Shown here one piece after another: positions 18,078 through 26,413 of a stretch of DNA of 64,000 nt (its first letter is position 1; each line of letters begins with the position of its first letter). Source of the DNA: Acidobacteriota bacterium. Lineage in GTDB: Bacteria; Acidobacteriota; Terriglobia; Terriglobales; Acidobacteriaceae. The stretch covers positions 37,555 to 101,554 of the forward strand of contig JANYDG010000112.1 in NCBI GenBank assembly GCA_025359885.1, in the 5' to 3' direction. The notes beneath the pieces are model-generated. The model ran no database searches. It saw only the letters and a list, made by a program, of their open reading frames with translations, and was not told where the DNA came from. A program made the translations under genes and the position numbers.

Positions 18078-20444
18078 ATGAGGATTTCGATCAACAATTT
18101 GGACTATACGGCTGGGCTGGATGGGGTGCGGCCGTTGGTGATTGAGCGGAAGCTGAACGCACCCTCGGTGTGCCGGTTGTGGGTGGCGCTTGGGCAGGGG
18201 TCGGCTTTGGCGGCACCGATGCGGAACCAAGCCCTGGTGGTTTCAGGGGATGACGGAACGCTTTACTTTACGGGGTACCTGGCGGTTTCGCCGTTTGCGG
18301 AGTATGTGGGTGTGGGTGTGGACGGGCCGAAATACCGGTGGGAACTGGAGGCGGTAAGCGACGAGATTCTGCTGGATACCCAGCTTTTGCCGCCGAGTGC
18401 GGGCGCGACGGGTGTGACGGCGGGCAATCTGTTGAAGGGGATGGTGGCGCGGACGGGCGCGACGGCTTTGGCGACGAGTGGGCTGACGCTGGCGACGCAG
18501 TTGGGGAATTTCGTACCGGAGGCGGGGCGGAAGTTCAGTGAAGTGGCGGGGCAGGCGGCGACCGAGGTGCGAGCAGCTTACCGGGCGGTGAATGGGGCGT
18601 TGACGCTGGCGACAGTTGGAACGGTGGTGCATGCGCTGAGCGAGGGGAATGGGACGCTTTCGATGGCGGGGCTGACTTTGACGCCCAGGGTGGAGCGGGC
18701 GCTGGCGAATGATGTGACGGTGTGTGGTGCGGACGAGCCGGTTGCGTATGTGACGGAGTATTTGCTGGGGGATGGAGTGACGCTGCTGTTTCCGCTGACA
18801 GAGGCGCCGTTTTTTGGGCCGACGGCTCAAGAGCGGGTGATCCGGGAGCTTTTCCAGGAGGCGGCGATCGACCGGCGGCGGTGGGGGTTTGCAGGGAATC
18901 CCGCTTATTTTTCAATCACCGGGGCGGGGCTCACGTTGAACGGCGGGAACGGGATTGACGGGCAGGCGGCACTGGTGTGGAACGACGCGGTGGAGGCGGG
19001 CGGGACGCTGCTGGTGGAAGCGGTGGGGGTGAATCTTTCGCCTGGATCGGCGGGGACGGTGGCGGGACTTTACAGCGGGGATGTGCTGACGGCGGATTGT
19101 GTGGCGGGATTTCAAGTGACTTCAGCGACAGGTACGGGTGTGGTGAGTTTAGCCCCGCTGGTGCAGGGGGCGGTTGCGGGGGCACGTTATGTGCTGAATC
19201 CTGCGCATGGATACACGCTGCGGATGCGGGTGCATTGCGCGGAGGTGGAGCGGGTAACGCAGGCGTACCGGACAACGGGTGACTCGGGCACGGTGCTCTT
19301 TGGTGGCGGCGGGGTGGTGGCGACAGCGAACCTTTTGATGGAGATTGAGGAGTTTGTGAATGGCGTGGCGGGGATGCCGGTGGTGCTGTATGACGGGGCG
19401 ATCGGCTCTGTTCCGGGGAGCTATACGGTGGCGGCGGCGAGCAGTCTGAACCTGATCGGTTCGATGCGGAGCTTGTTTATCAAGAGGCTGGGGACCGGTT
19501 GGGTGACGAGTGTGGCCGCTGGTGGAGCGATCGGAAGTGGCCGGACGCGACGGCTGGGGAGCATCACGGATGGAGGTGAGTGCGTGCTTAGCAGGACGGG
19601 ATTTTTGACATTTTACAAGGGGCTGGCACCGGCGCTGGGGGAGAAGGTGGTGGTGCGGTACCGGACTGTGGGTCGGGCAGTAGGCCGGGCGGTGAATGCG
19701 GCGAGCCAGGCCGCCTTGCAGGCGGTGGGAAATCCTCCGGTGGCGGTGTGGACGGGGTCGGTGACGGCTCCGGTGGCTCGGAGCAGCCGGGATTGCCGAA
19801 ATGCGGCCCAGGCGCTGGTGGCGGCGGCGAGCAGTGTGAGTGCGGCATGGAGCGGGGAGTACAAGACGACGAATGTGGGGCTGGGGCTGGCTGCGAGCGG
19901 GGATGTTTGGCCGGGGGATGCGCTGGGGTTGACGGCTCCCTCATTGCCGTTGGCGAGTGGCGGCGGGTTGAATGCGCAGGTGGTGGTGCGGCAGGTGCGG
20001 CTGGAATATGGTTCGACAGTGCCGGATGTAGTGCGGTACACAATCGAATTTTCAAATGACTGGGCGAATGATTTGTCAGTGAAGACGAGTTTGCTAGTTC
20101 CGGCGGATGCGCTGCTGCCGGCGGTGGTGGGGCCGACGTACCTGGCGAACCTGACGGGCCTGACGGTGACCGCGATTACGGCGACGGCGGTGACGGTGAC
20201 GACGGGAGTGGCGGCTCCGACGGGTGGGGGGTTTGAGGTGCGGCGGAGGGATTTTGCGTTTGGGGCCTCGCCGAGTTCGGGACAGGATGTGGACCTGGTG
20301 ATTCGGTCGGTGGTGGAGACGTTTGATATTCCGCGAGCGACGGAGAGTGACCGTTTTTTTGTGCGGATGTTTGACGGGGCAGTGCCGGCGAATTATTCGG
20401 AGTTTTCGGTGGGGTTGTTTGTGAATCTGCCTTTAGCGAGTTAG
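18078..20444 (+). CDS. Large tail/hub-like structural protein
   Basis: 788 residues from ATG 18078 (GGGGGTGGG upstream). The first ~200 residues have the order of a tail-hub or late-control-type domain: a short beta start, LVVSGDDGTLYFTGYLAVSP, then KYRWELEAVSDEILLDTQLL, a helical QAATEVRAAYRAVNGALTLA section and a link to beta-rich modules. The middle (about 300-480) has lectin/jelly-roll-like strands. The end (about 680-788) looks like a fibronectin-III-type domain (LTGLTVTAITATAVTVTTGV). It could be the baseplate hub linking tube and fibres. No lysozyme motif is visible. It is the last large structural gene of the cluster. Confidence 0.55.
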   Translation: MRISINNLDYTAGLDGVRPLVIERKLNAPSVCRLWVALGQGSALAAPMRNQALVVSGDDGTLYFTGYLAVSPFAEYVGVGVDGPKYRWELEAVSDEILLDTQLLPPSAGATGVTAGNLLKGMVARTGATALATSGLTLATQLGNFVPEAGRKFSEVAGQAATEVRAAYRAVNGALTLATVGTVVHALSEGNGTLSMAGLTLTPRVERALANDVTVCGADEPVAYVTEYLLGDGVTLLFPLTEAPFFGPTAQERVIRELFQEAAIDRRRWGFAGNPAYFSITGAGLTLNGGNGIDGQAALVWNDAVEAGGTLLVEAVGVNLSPGSAGTVAGLYSGDVLTADCVAGFQVTSATGTGVVSLAPLVQGAVAGARYVLNPAHGYTLRMRVHCAEVERVTQAYRTTGDSGTVLFGGGGVVATANLLMEIEEFVNGVAGMPVVLYDGAIGSVPGSYTVAAASSLNLIGSMRSLFIKRLGTGWVTSVAAGGAIGSGRTRRLGSITDGGECVLSRTGFLTFYKGLAPALGEKVVVRYRTVGRAVGRAVNAASQAALQAVGNPPVAVWTGSVTAPVARSSRDCRNAAQALVAAASSVSAAWSGEYKTTNVGLGLAASGDVWPGDALGLTAPSLPLASGGGLNAQVVVRQVRLEYGSTVPDVVRYTIEFSNDWANDLSVKTSLLVPADALLPAVVGPTYLANLTGLTVTAITATAVTVTTGVAAPTGGGFEVRRRDFAFGASPSSGQDVDLVIRSVVETFDIPRATESDRFFVRMFDGAVPANYSEFSVGLFVNLPLAS

Positions 20445-20490
20445 CGCCGCTCGGCGGCAAAGCAGGTTAACAAGTTAGCGGGGGGTGGGG

Positions 20491-20718
20491 ATGCGGATGA
20501 TGAATGAGTTTGAGGCGCAGGTGTTGAGTGATCTGTGTGTTTTGAAGTCTCAGATGACGGGGCTGGTGGGGGATGGAACGGCGGGCCGGATGGGGGAGCT
20601 GGAGCGGCGGATGGAGCGGCATGAGCAGCACTGGCAGCGGGCGAAGGGGTTCATGGCGGCGGTGAGTGTGGTGTTTGCGGTGATTGAGGTGGCGGTGGAG
20701 GCGATTCGGAGGCATTGA
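20491..20718 (+). CDS. Small coiled-coil membrane protein, XhlA/holin-like
   Basis: 75 residues from ATG 20491, with GGGGTGGGG upstream; GTG 20485 is an alternative. An amphipathic N-terminal helix with heptads (GELERRMERHEQHWQRAK) is followed by one C-terminal hydrophobic helix (FMAAVSVVFAVIEVAVEAI) and a basic end. This layout matches XhlA-type holin-associated proteins encoded at the end of phage structural modules. No partner holin or endolysin gene follows; the next gene is purE. Lysis or release function is inferred. Confidence 0.55.
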   Translation: MRMMNEFEAQVLSDLCVLKSQMTGLVGDGTAGRMGELERRMERHEQHWQRAKGFMAAVSVVFAVIEVAVEAIRRH

Positions 20719-20767
20719 TGTCGAGGGACAAGGGACAAGGGCGAGGGATGACAACGGCAGGCGGACT

Positions 20768-20773
20768 TATAAT
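20768..20773 (+). promoter_or_regulatory. Candidate -10 element of a leaderless purE transcript
   Basis: A perfect TATAAT lies six bases before the purE ATG. Transcription starting the usual 6-8 bases after it would begin at or within a base or two of the start codon. There is no Shine-Dalgarno sequence in front of purE, which fits a leaderless message. No convincing -35 element is seen. Confidence 0.45.
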
Positions 20774-20779
20774 TTTTGG

Positions 20780-21286
20780 ATGAGTGAGCAGGTTTTGGTG
20801 GGTGTGGTGATGGGCAGCAAGAGCGACCTGGCGGTGATGGAAGCCGCGGTTGCGGTGCTGCGGGAGTTTGGCGTGGCGCATGAGGTGCGGGTGGTGAGCG
20901 CACACCGAACTCCAGATTTGCTGTTTGCCTATGGGGCTGAGGCGGCGGGGCGCGGGCTGCGGGCGATTGTGGCTGGCGCGGGCGGGGCGGCGCATTTGCC
21001 GGGGATGCTGGCAGCGAAGACGACTGTTCCGGTGCTGGGTGTGCCGGTGCCAGCCACGAGTTTGCAGGGGCTGGATTCGCTGCTGTCGATTGTGCAGATG
21101 CCCAAAGGTGTTCCCGTGGCGACGTTTGCGATTGGGCGGGCTGGGGCGGCGAATGCGGCTCTGTTTGCGGTGGCGATGCTGGCGGGGACCGACGCAGGGC
21201 TGGCGGAGAGATTGGCGGCTTGGCGGCAGGCTCGGACGGATGAGGTTCTGGCGCAGGTCATTGACCAGGGGCAGCCAGGTGAGTAG
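20780..21286 (+). CDS. purE: 5-(carboxyamino)imidazole ribonucleotide mutase PurE
   Basis: 168 residues from ATG 20780, the typical length. Class I PurE moves the carboxyl group of N5-CAIR to carbon 4, giving CAIR in purine synthesis. GSKSD (residues 12-16), SAHRTP and the glycine-rich AGAGGAAHLPGM segment form the nucleotide and active-site loops. The next gene, purK, makes its substrate and overlaps purE by 8 nt, so the two are co-translated. The longer upstream in-frame extension is rejected because family homology begins at MSEQVLVGVVMGSKSD. Confidence 0.95.
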   Translation: MSEQVLVGVVMGSKSDLAVMEAAVAVLREFGVAHEVRVVSAHRTPDLLFAYGAEAAGRGLRAIVAGAGGAAHLPGMLAAKTTVPVLGVPVPATSLQGLDSLLSIVQMPKGVPVATFAIGRAGAANAALFAVAMLAGTDAGLAERLAAWRQARTDEVLAQVIDQGQPGE

Positions 21287-22439
21287 CGGCCGGGTGATTG
21301 CGCCGGGTGGACTGATCGGGATTCTGGGTGGCGGGCAACTGGGCCGGATGACAGCGATGGCGGCTCGGACGATGGGGTACCGGGTGCGTGTGATGGACCC
21401 GGAGGCTGGCTGCCCGGCGAGCTTTGTGGTGGACGAGGTTGTCGTCGGCAAGTGGGATGATGTGGCAGCGGCGCGGCGGCTGGCGGCTGGCGTGGACGCG
21501 GTGACGCTGGAGATTGAGCAGATTGGCGTGGATGCGCTGCGGTCGGTGGCGGAGGTGGCTCCCCTGAGGCCGGGGGTGGAGCCGATCCGGGTGATTCAGG
21601 ACAAAATCCTTCAAAAATTGTGGCTGCGCGAGCATGGGTTCCCGGTTGGGGATTTTTGCGTGGTGCGGGCTGAAGAGGAATTGCAGAGAGCGGTGGCGGA
21701 GCTGGGGGGACGGGTCTTTCTCAAGGTTGCGCGCGGGGGGTATGACGGGCGGGGGCAGGCGCGGATCGGGTTTGCGGGCGCTGCGACCGAGGGGGAAGTT
21801 GCTGAAGCGTGGGCAAGTCTCAGTGGCAGGCCTGCGGTGGCAGAGCGGGCGCTGGAGCTGGATTTTGAGATCAGCGTGATGGCGGCTCGTTCGCCGAATG
21901 GGGAAGTGCGGAGTTATCCTGCGGCGCGGAACCATCATGTGGACCAGATACTGGCCTGGAGTGTGTTGCCGGCGGGAATTTCGGATGAGTTAGAAGAGAA
22001 GGCGCGAGGTATTGCGCAGGGGATTATTGCGAAGTTCGACCTAGAGGGGTTGTTGTGTATTGAAATGTTTGTGACGCGCGATGGTGAGCTGCTGGTGAAT
22101 GAGCTCGCTCCCAGGCCGCATAACAGTTACCACCAGAGTGAGCGTGCGTGCGCGACGAGCCAGTTTGAGCAGTTAGTGCGGACGACGTGCAACTTGCCGC
22201 TGGGAGCAACTGAGGTGCTGATGCCAGCGGCGATTGTGAATCTGCTTGGGGAGGTGTGGTTGCAGGCCCCGAATGGTGAGCCAGACTTTGCGGCGGCGCT
22301 GACTGTGCCTGGGGTGCGGCTGCACTTGTACGAGAAAAAAGAGGCGCGTGCGGGGCGGAAGATGGGGCATCTTTCGGCGACAGGGGCGACGTTGGAAGAG
22401 GCGCTGGGCCGAGTGCTGGAGGCAAAGGGGCGGCTTTAA
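21279..22439 (+). CDS. purK: 5-(carboxyamino)imidazole ribonucleotide synthase PurK
   Basis: 386 residues from GTG 21279, inside the end of purE (GTGAGTAG overlap). This ATP-grasp enzyme carboxylates AIR to N5-CAIR using ATP and bicarbonate. The N-terminal Rossmann-like motif IGILGGGQLGRM, the ATP-grasp segments VFLKVARGGYDGRGQ and AVAERALELDFEISV, and the substrate loop NELAPRPHNSYHQSE are intact. An in-frame ORF runs further upstream to 20925, but that part is a shadow of purE. Operon partner of purE. Confidence 0.95.
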   Translation: MSSGRVIAPGGLIGILGGGQLGRMTAMAARTMGYRVRVMDPEAGCPASFVVDEVVVGKWDDVAAARRLAAGVDAVTLEIEQIGVDALRSVAEVAPLRPGVEPIRVIQDKILQKLWLREHGFPVGDFCVVRAEEELQRAVAELGGRVFLKVARGGYDGRGQARIGFAGAATEGEVAEAWASLSGRPAVAERALELDFEISVMAARSPNGEVRSYPAARNHHVDQILAWSVLPAGISDELEEKARGIAQGIIAKFDLEGLLCIEMFVTRDGELLVNELAPRPHNSYHQSERACATSQFEQLVRTTCNLPLGATEVLMPAAIVNLLGEVWLQAPNGEPDFAAALTVPGVRLHLYEKKEARAGRKMGHLSATGATLEEALGRVLEAKGRL

Positions 22440-22600
22440 GTAGATTTGGATTCAGCATTGTGGGCTGGTTAGGGTAGGCTTAATACGTCTTTCCATGGGC
22501 AATCTGTCGCGGACGACGAAGCTGGTTCGCCGGGTCCTCATCGAGGCAAGAACGTCTTGAAAAACATCGTCTGGAGGAATCCCCGTTATGAGGTGCGTCC

Positions 22601-24424
22601 ATGCTTATCTCAAAGTGCCGAACTGCGCGCGGGTTGAAGTTGATCGCGAGCAAACGGGTGGGAGTGCTGCTGGCACTTCTTGCGATTGCTGCTGCTTTGC
22701 CTGCGATTGCGCGTGCGGATGAGGAGCCATTTCCTTTACCGGCCCAGATGGATACGGTCGCGACGACGGCCTATGCGGCGCTACCGGAAGCGCCGGCTCC
22801 GATGCTTGATGCTGAGCGTGAGGTCGAACCTGCTGCCGATGCTGCGTTGGAATCGAATCCGGACCAGTGGATCTCCAGTGGGGTTGAGACGGCGGCCCCG
22901 GGCTTAGTGCGGTTGCAGGATTGCCCTTTTGACCAGACGAAGGCGCTGGAATGCCGGATGCACTGGATGCCGCTGCTGGCGAGCGCTTCAACTTTTTTGG
23001 CACTGCAAAACACAGCCAACCTGTATACGAGCTACTGGTACCGCTACGAGACGATGCACGGCAAGTGGTGGGATCGCTATGTGGACTCGGTGGCGCGGTG
23101 GCGGTGGGATCACTGGAAAGATGACAACCCGTTTCTGGATGACTATATCGGTCACGGGATGATGGGCGCGATCACCAACAGCCTTTGGATTGAGAACGAT
23201 CCCAAGGGGATGACGCTGGTTCAATCGAATCGCTGGCCTTACTGGCGGAGCCGACTGAGGGCAATGGAGTGGTCAACACTGTACAGCTTTGAATAGAAAC
23301 TGGGGCCGGTTGGGGAGGCAGGGATTGGGCATAATGGCGACCACTTTTTCACCGACCATGGGGTGAGGACGAACGAGACAGGCTGGGTGGAGCTGGTGAC
23401 GACGCCGGTGGTGGGGATGGGGTGGACGCTGGCGGAGGACGCGTTGGACCGGCATGTTGTGCGAGGGCTGGAGGAGCGGAGCCGGAATCCGATTCTGCTT
23501 TCGCTCTACCAGTTTTTGACGCCGGCCCGAGGGGTTGCAAATATCTTGCGATTTCGTGCGCCGTGGTACCGGGACTCGCGGGTGGTGAGGGCAGAGGGAT
23601 TCTTTGCCGATGCAGGTGAGGGGTATTCGGTGAGCACGGCGGAGGCGATGCGAGGGGCAGGGCGAAAGCTGGGTGCGGTCGCTAATCTGGGGCGGTCGTC
23701 AGGGGGCGAGGGGCTAGAGCATTTTCAGGCATACCGTGAAGTGTCTAGCTTTCGCGAGGATGGATTTTTCTTGATGAAAAATCCAGTCAGCGGTGCGGCC
23801 TCCCTTTATACCCTTCCTGAAAATGCTTTAGAGGGTGACGCTGGGGTGGAGCCACGGACAAGACTGAATCCACGCTGGGCCGGCCCGGGTGGCAAACATG
23901 AGGTTGGGCTGGCGTGGGGGCTTTCGCTGATGAGCGGGCATGTTTTTGGGTATGCCGGCGGGGTGAAGTACATGCCTATTGTGGTGCGTTACTCGTATGA
24001 GTTTGCGCGGCATCGGGAGCTTTGGCGGCTGCGGTATTCGCCGGAAGTGACGGCGCTGGCGATGATGGACTGGCCGACGCCGAAGGGCAAGACGGTGTTT
24101 ACAAAGCGCGAAAGGGTGTATGGCAGCGGGGTGAGCCCGGTGAGTTTGCAGATGGAGTTCAGGCCATTGAGCCGGATGCAGCCATTTGTGGGGATGAACG
24201 GCGGGTTTGTGTACTTTGCCGACCGGGTGCTGAACGCGCATGGATCGCAGTTCATGTACACGATTGGCCCGGCGGTCGGGGTGAACCTCTTTCGACTGAA
24301 ACGGCAGGCGGTGACGATTGGATACCGGTACGATCATCTGTCGAACGCGAACATCAGCCTGCATAACCCTGGGACGGACGCGAATGTGTTTTATTTGGGG
24401 ATTTCGCGGTTTCGGACGCGTTAG
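22601..24424 (+). pseudogene. PagL-type outer-membrane lipid A deacylase, interrupted by an amber codon
   Basis: One continuous frame of 608 codons is broken only by TAG at 23294-23296. The first part (231 residues) starts at ATG 22601 with a signal peptide (LLALLAIAAALPAIARA). After the stop the same frame continues at once with KLGPVGEAGIGHNGDHFF and then to the end. The C-terminus (GYRYDHLSNANISLHNPG) carries the His-x-Ser-Asn motif of PagL lipid A 3-O-deacylases, followed by outer-membrane-like strands. The stop could derive from TGG or CAG by one change. A 110-bp palindromic element at 23718-23827 is read in frame within the second half. It is either a recent pseudogene, a sequencing error, or read-through; GTG 23363 could start a separate downstream product. 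Confidence 0.7.
23718..23827. repeat. 110-bp nested palindromic element, copy 1 (within coding frame)
   Basis: The outer arms AGCATTTTCAGG (23718-23729) and CCTGAAAATGCT (23816-23827) are perfect inverted repeats, extending to 15 of 16 bases. An inner inverted repeat GGATTTTTC / GAAAAATCC surrounds TTGAT (23762-23784). The inner repeat and the next seven bases recur exactly at 33452, with outer arms of the same type about the same distance away. This resembles a MITE or REP-type element. Translation through it gives a segment with GFFLMKNPVS. Confidence 0.8.
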
Positions 24425-24453
24425 GAATGAGCGGCTTGTTTGGCGGCACGGTG

Positions 24454-24484
24454 AACAGCAGATTCCCTGCAGGAATGACAGAAA
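24454..24484. repeat. Dispersed intergenic repeat, copy 1
   Basis: The sequence begins AACAGCAGATTCCCT, has a short variable centre, and ends GGAATGACAGAAA. ATTCC and GGAAT form a small inverted repeat. A near-identical copy lies at 46459-46488, and a degenerate one around 27625-27650. It sits between the PagL-type gene and the convergent GH32 gene. Confidence 0.7.
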
Positions 24485-24646
24485 GAAAAGCCAGTACAAG
24501 GGCAGGACGAGGAAGCCAGGCTGGGATTGATCATTCCCACCCTTCGATGCGGTGTGGCTGCGTCGAAGGATGTGGCACCCAGATTTGGGACGATTGCGAG
24601 AACGGTGAAAGCAGATGATTCACCTTGTTCCTGATGACAAATCCTT

Positions 24647-26272
24647 CTATCCGGTTGTCAGGCGATTTTTGGAGATTGGAGTTAGCTGCCACATGCTGAG
24701 GTGGGTGATGTCGGCTTTGTTGCCGGTGATGCTGGCGACGATTTCGGGGGCGGTGGGGCCGGGGTAGTAGAAGCGCCTGGTGAATGTGGCTTGATTGTTC
24801 ACAAATAGTTCGATGACAGAACCATCGATATAGAAGTGAAGTTGAAGCGGCTCGTGGGCTGCCAACTGGATCGGTATCCTCTGCTGATCGACGACGATTT
24901 CCCCTGGATTGGCCTGGCTGTAGCGGATGGAGAGGTAGCTGGCGTCGATGGGTTTGTTTGCGTTTACCTGGGCATTTACGAGATCCAGGGTGAAGGGTTC
25001 GCTGCTGGGTTTGAGAATGCAGATGAGCTCGCCGCAGGCCTGCTTGAGGTTAGCGGAGGCGAGGAGGGTTTTGCTGGCGGTGCTTGAAGAGGGGGGTGCG
25101 GGGGTGAGCGAGAGCTTTTGCTCGTGCTGGCGGAGTTTCTGCGCGGCGGGAAGGGGGGCGATGCGGAGGCGGTCGTCTGTGCCGAGCGTGAGGACGCGGG
25201 GAATGGACATGAGGCCGGCCCAGCCGGAAGCGCTGAATTCTGCCTCGGGGCGGGTTTCTGGAATCCAGCCCCAGAGGATGCGGTTGCCGGATTTGTCGAG
25301 TTGAGTTTTGGGCGCGTAGAAGCTGCCGTAGTCGAGCAGGCCGGTGTGGAGCGGCGAGAAGACGAGGTTCTGGTGATCGATGGTGCCGGATTGCCAAAAG
25401 ACTTTGCCTTGCGTGGAGTAGATGAGCACGTGCTTTCCGTTACCGAGCGGAAAAACATCGGGACACTCCCACATTTCGCCTGAATCGACGGGGTTGGTGG
25501 CGCTGGTGGCTTGGGTCGTGCCGGAGTGGAGGGGGTGGAGGTATTCCCAGTTTTCGAGGTCGGTGGATTTGTAGAGGAGGACGAGGCCCCCTTTTTTTGA
25601 TTCGCCGGAGCCGACGGCGAGCAGCCAGCCGTCTTTGTAGAGCGCCGGTTCGCGCCAGGGGGCGGGGTCGCGGAAGCCGGTGACCTTGAGGCCGGTCGGC
25701 GGCAGGGGGATGATGGGGGCGGAGCGCTTGGTCCAAGTCTTGAGGTCGGGGTCGGTGGAGGTGGCGAGGAGCTGGGTTTCGCGGAAGTCGTTGTGGCCAT
25801 CGCGGAGGGTGGCTTCGGCCTCGGCGCGGTCGGCGGGGACTTTTTGGACGCCGGTGTAGATGAAGTGGACGGTTTTGTCTTTAACGAGGGCGGTGCCAGA
25901 GAAGCAGCCGTCGGCGTCGGGGCCGCCCGGGGTGGGGGCGAGGGCAATTGGCATGTGCTGCCAATGGATCATGTCGCGGGAGACGGAGTGGTACCAGTGC
26001 ATATCTCCCCAGACGGCGGCGTGGGGGTTGTACTGGAAGAACATGTGGTATTTGCCGTTCCAATAGATGGGGCCGTTGGGGTCGTTCATCCAGTTGGCGG
26101 CGGGGAGCAGGTGGAACTGTGGCCGGCGGGGGTCATTCTGAAGATCTGCTGCGAGCGCCGGCGGTGTCGCGGCGAGGGCGCGAAGGAGGCGGGGATTCAG
26201 CAGGGCGGCGGCGGCGAGGGATTGCGCGGCGCCGGTAAGGATGCGGCGGCGGGTCAGATGCTCAAGGGTCAT
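24647..26272 (-). CDS. Exported GH32 fructosidase (levanase/inulinase type)
   Basis: 541 residues from ATG at 26272; the longer frame upstream is rejected because a Tat signal (TRRRILTGAAQSLAAAALL) begins here and GGAGG lies upstream. GH32 enzymes cleave beta-fructosides. WMNDPNG (61-67) carries the nucleophile Asp, GFRDP near 200 the transition-state stabiliser, and ECPD near 267 the acid/base Glu. A C-terminal beta-sandwich with LHFYIDGSVIELFVNN follows. Tat export suggests action in the periplasm or outside the cell. No transporter or sugar kinase gene is adjacent. Substrate (levan, inulin or sucrose) cannot be decided. Confidence 0.9.
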   Translation of the reverse strand: MTLEHLTRRRILTGAAQSLAAAALLNPRLLRALAATPPALAADLQNDPRRPQFHLLPAANWMNDPNGPIYWNGKYHMFFQYNPHAAVWGDMHWYHSVSRDMIHWQHMPIALAPTPGGPDADGCFSGTALVKDKTVHFIYTGVQKVPADRAEAEATLRDGHNDFRETQLLATSTDPDLKTWTKRSAPIIPLPPTGLKVTGFRDPAPWREPALYKDGWLLAVGSGESKKGGLVLLYKSTDLENWEYLHPLHSGTTQATSATNPVDSGEMWECPDVFPLGNGKHVLIYSTQGKVFWQSGTIDHQNLVFSPLHTGLLDYGSFYAPKTQLDKSGNRILWGWIPETRPEAEFSASGWAGLMSIPRVLTLGTDDRLRIAPLPAAQKLRQHEQKLSLTPAPPSSSTASKTLLASANLKQACGELICILKPSSEPFTLDLVNAQVNANKPIDASYLSIRYSQANPGEIVVDQQRIPIQLAAHEPLQLHFYIDGSVIELFVNNQATFTRRFYYPGPTAPEIVASITGNKADITHLSMWQLTPISKNRLTTG

Positions 26273-26413
26273 GACGGGGTAATGCCTCCGGTTAGGGCTG
26301 TTTGCGTGGGACCGCGCGGCTGCGTGGCGGCGGGGTTCGTTCAGCCTTGCGGCCATGATACGCCGGGAGGGTAGTGTCCCGTGAGCGGAATGAATCGTGC
26401 GTTCGACACGCCG

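Noticed and set aside
20925..21278. N-terminal extension of purK
   Set aside because: It is a different reading frame of purE. PurK homology starts after GTG 21279.
22588..22600. ATG 22588 with GGAGG upstream as start of the PagL-type gene
   Set aside because: It is in a different frame that gives a Cys-rich nonsense peptide. ATG 22601 opens the frame with the signal peptide, though its ribosome site is poorly spaced.
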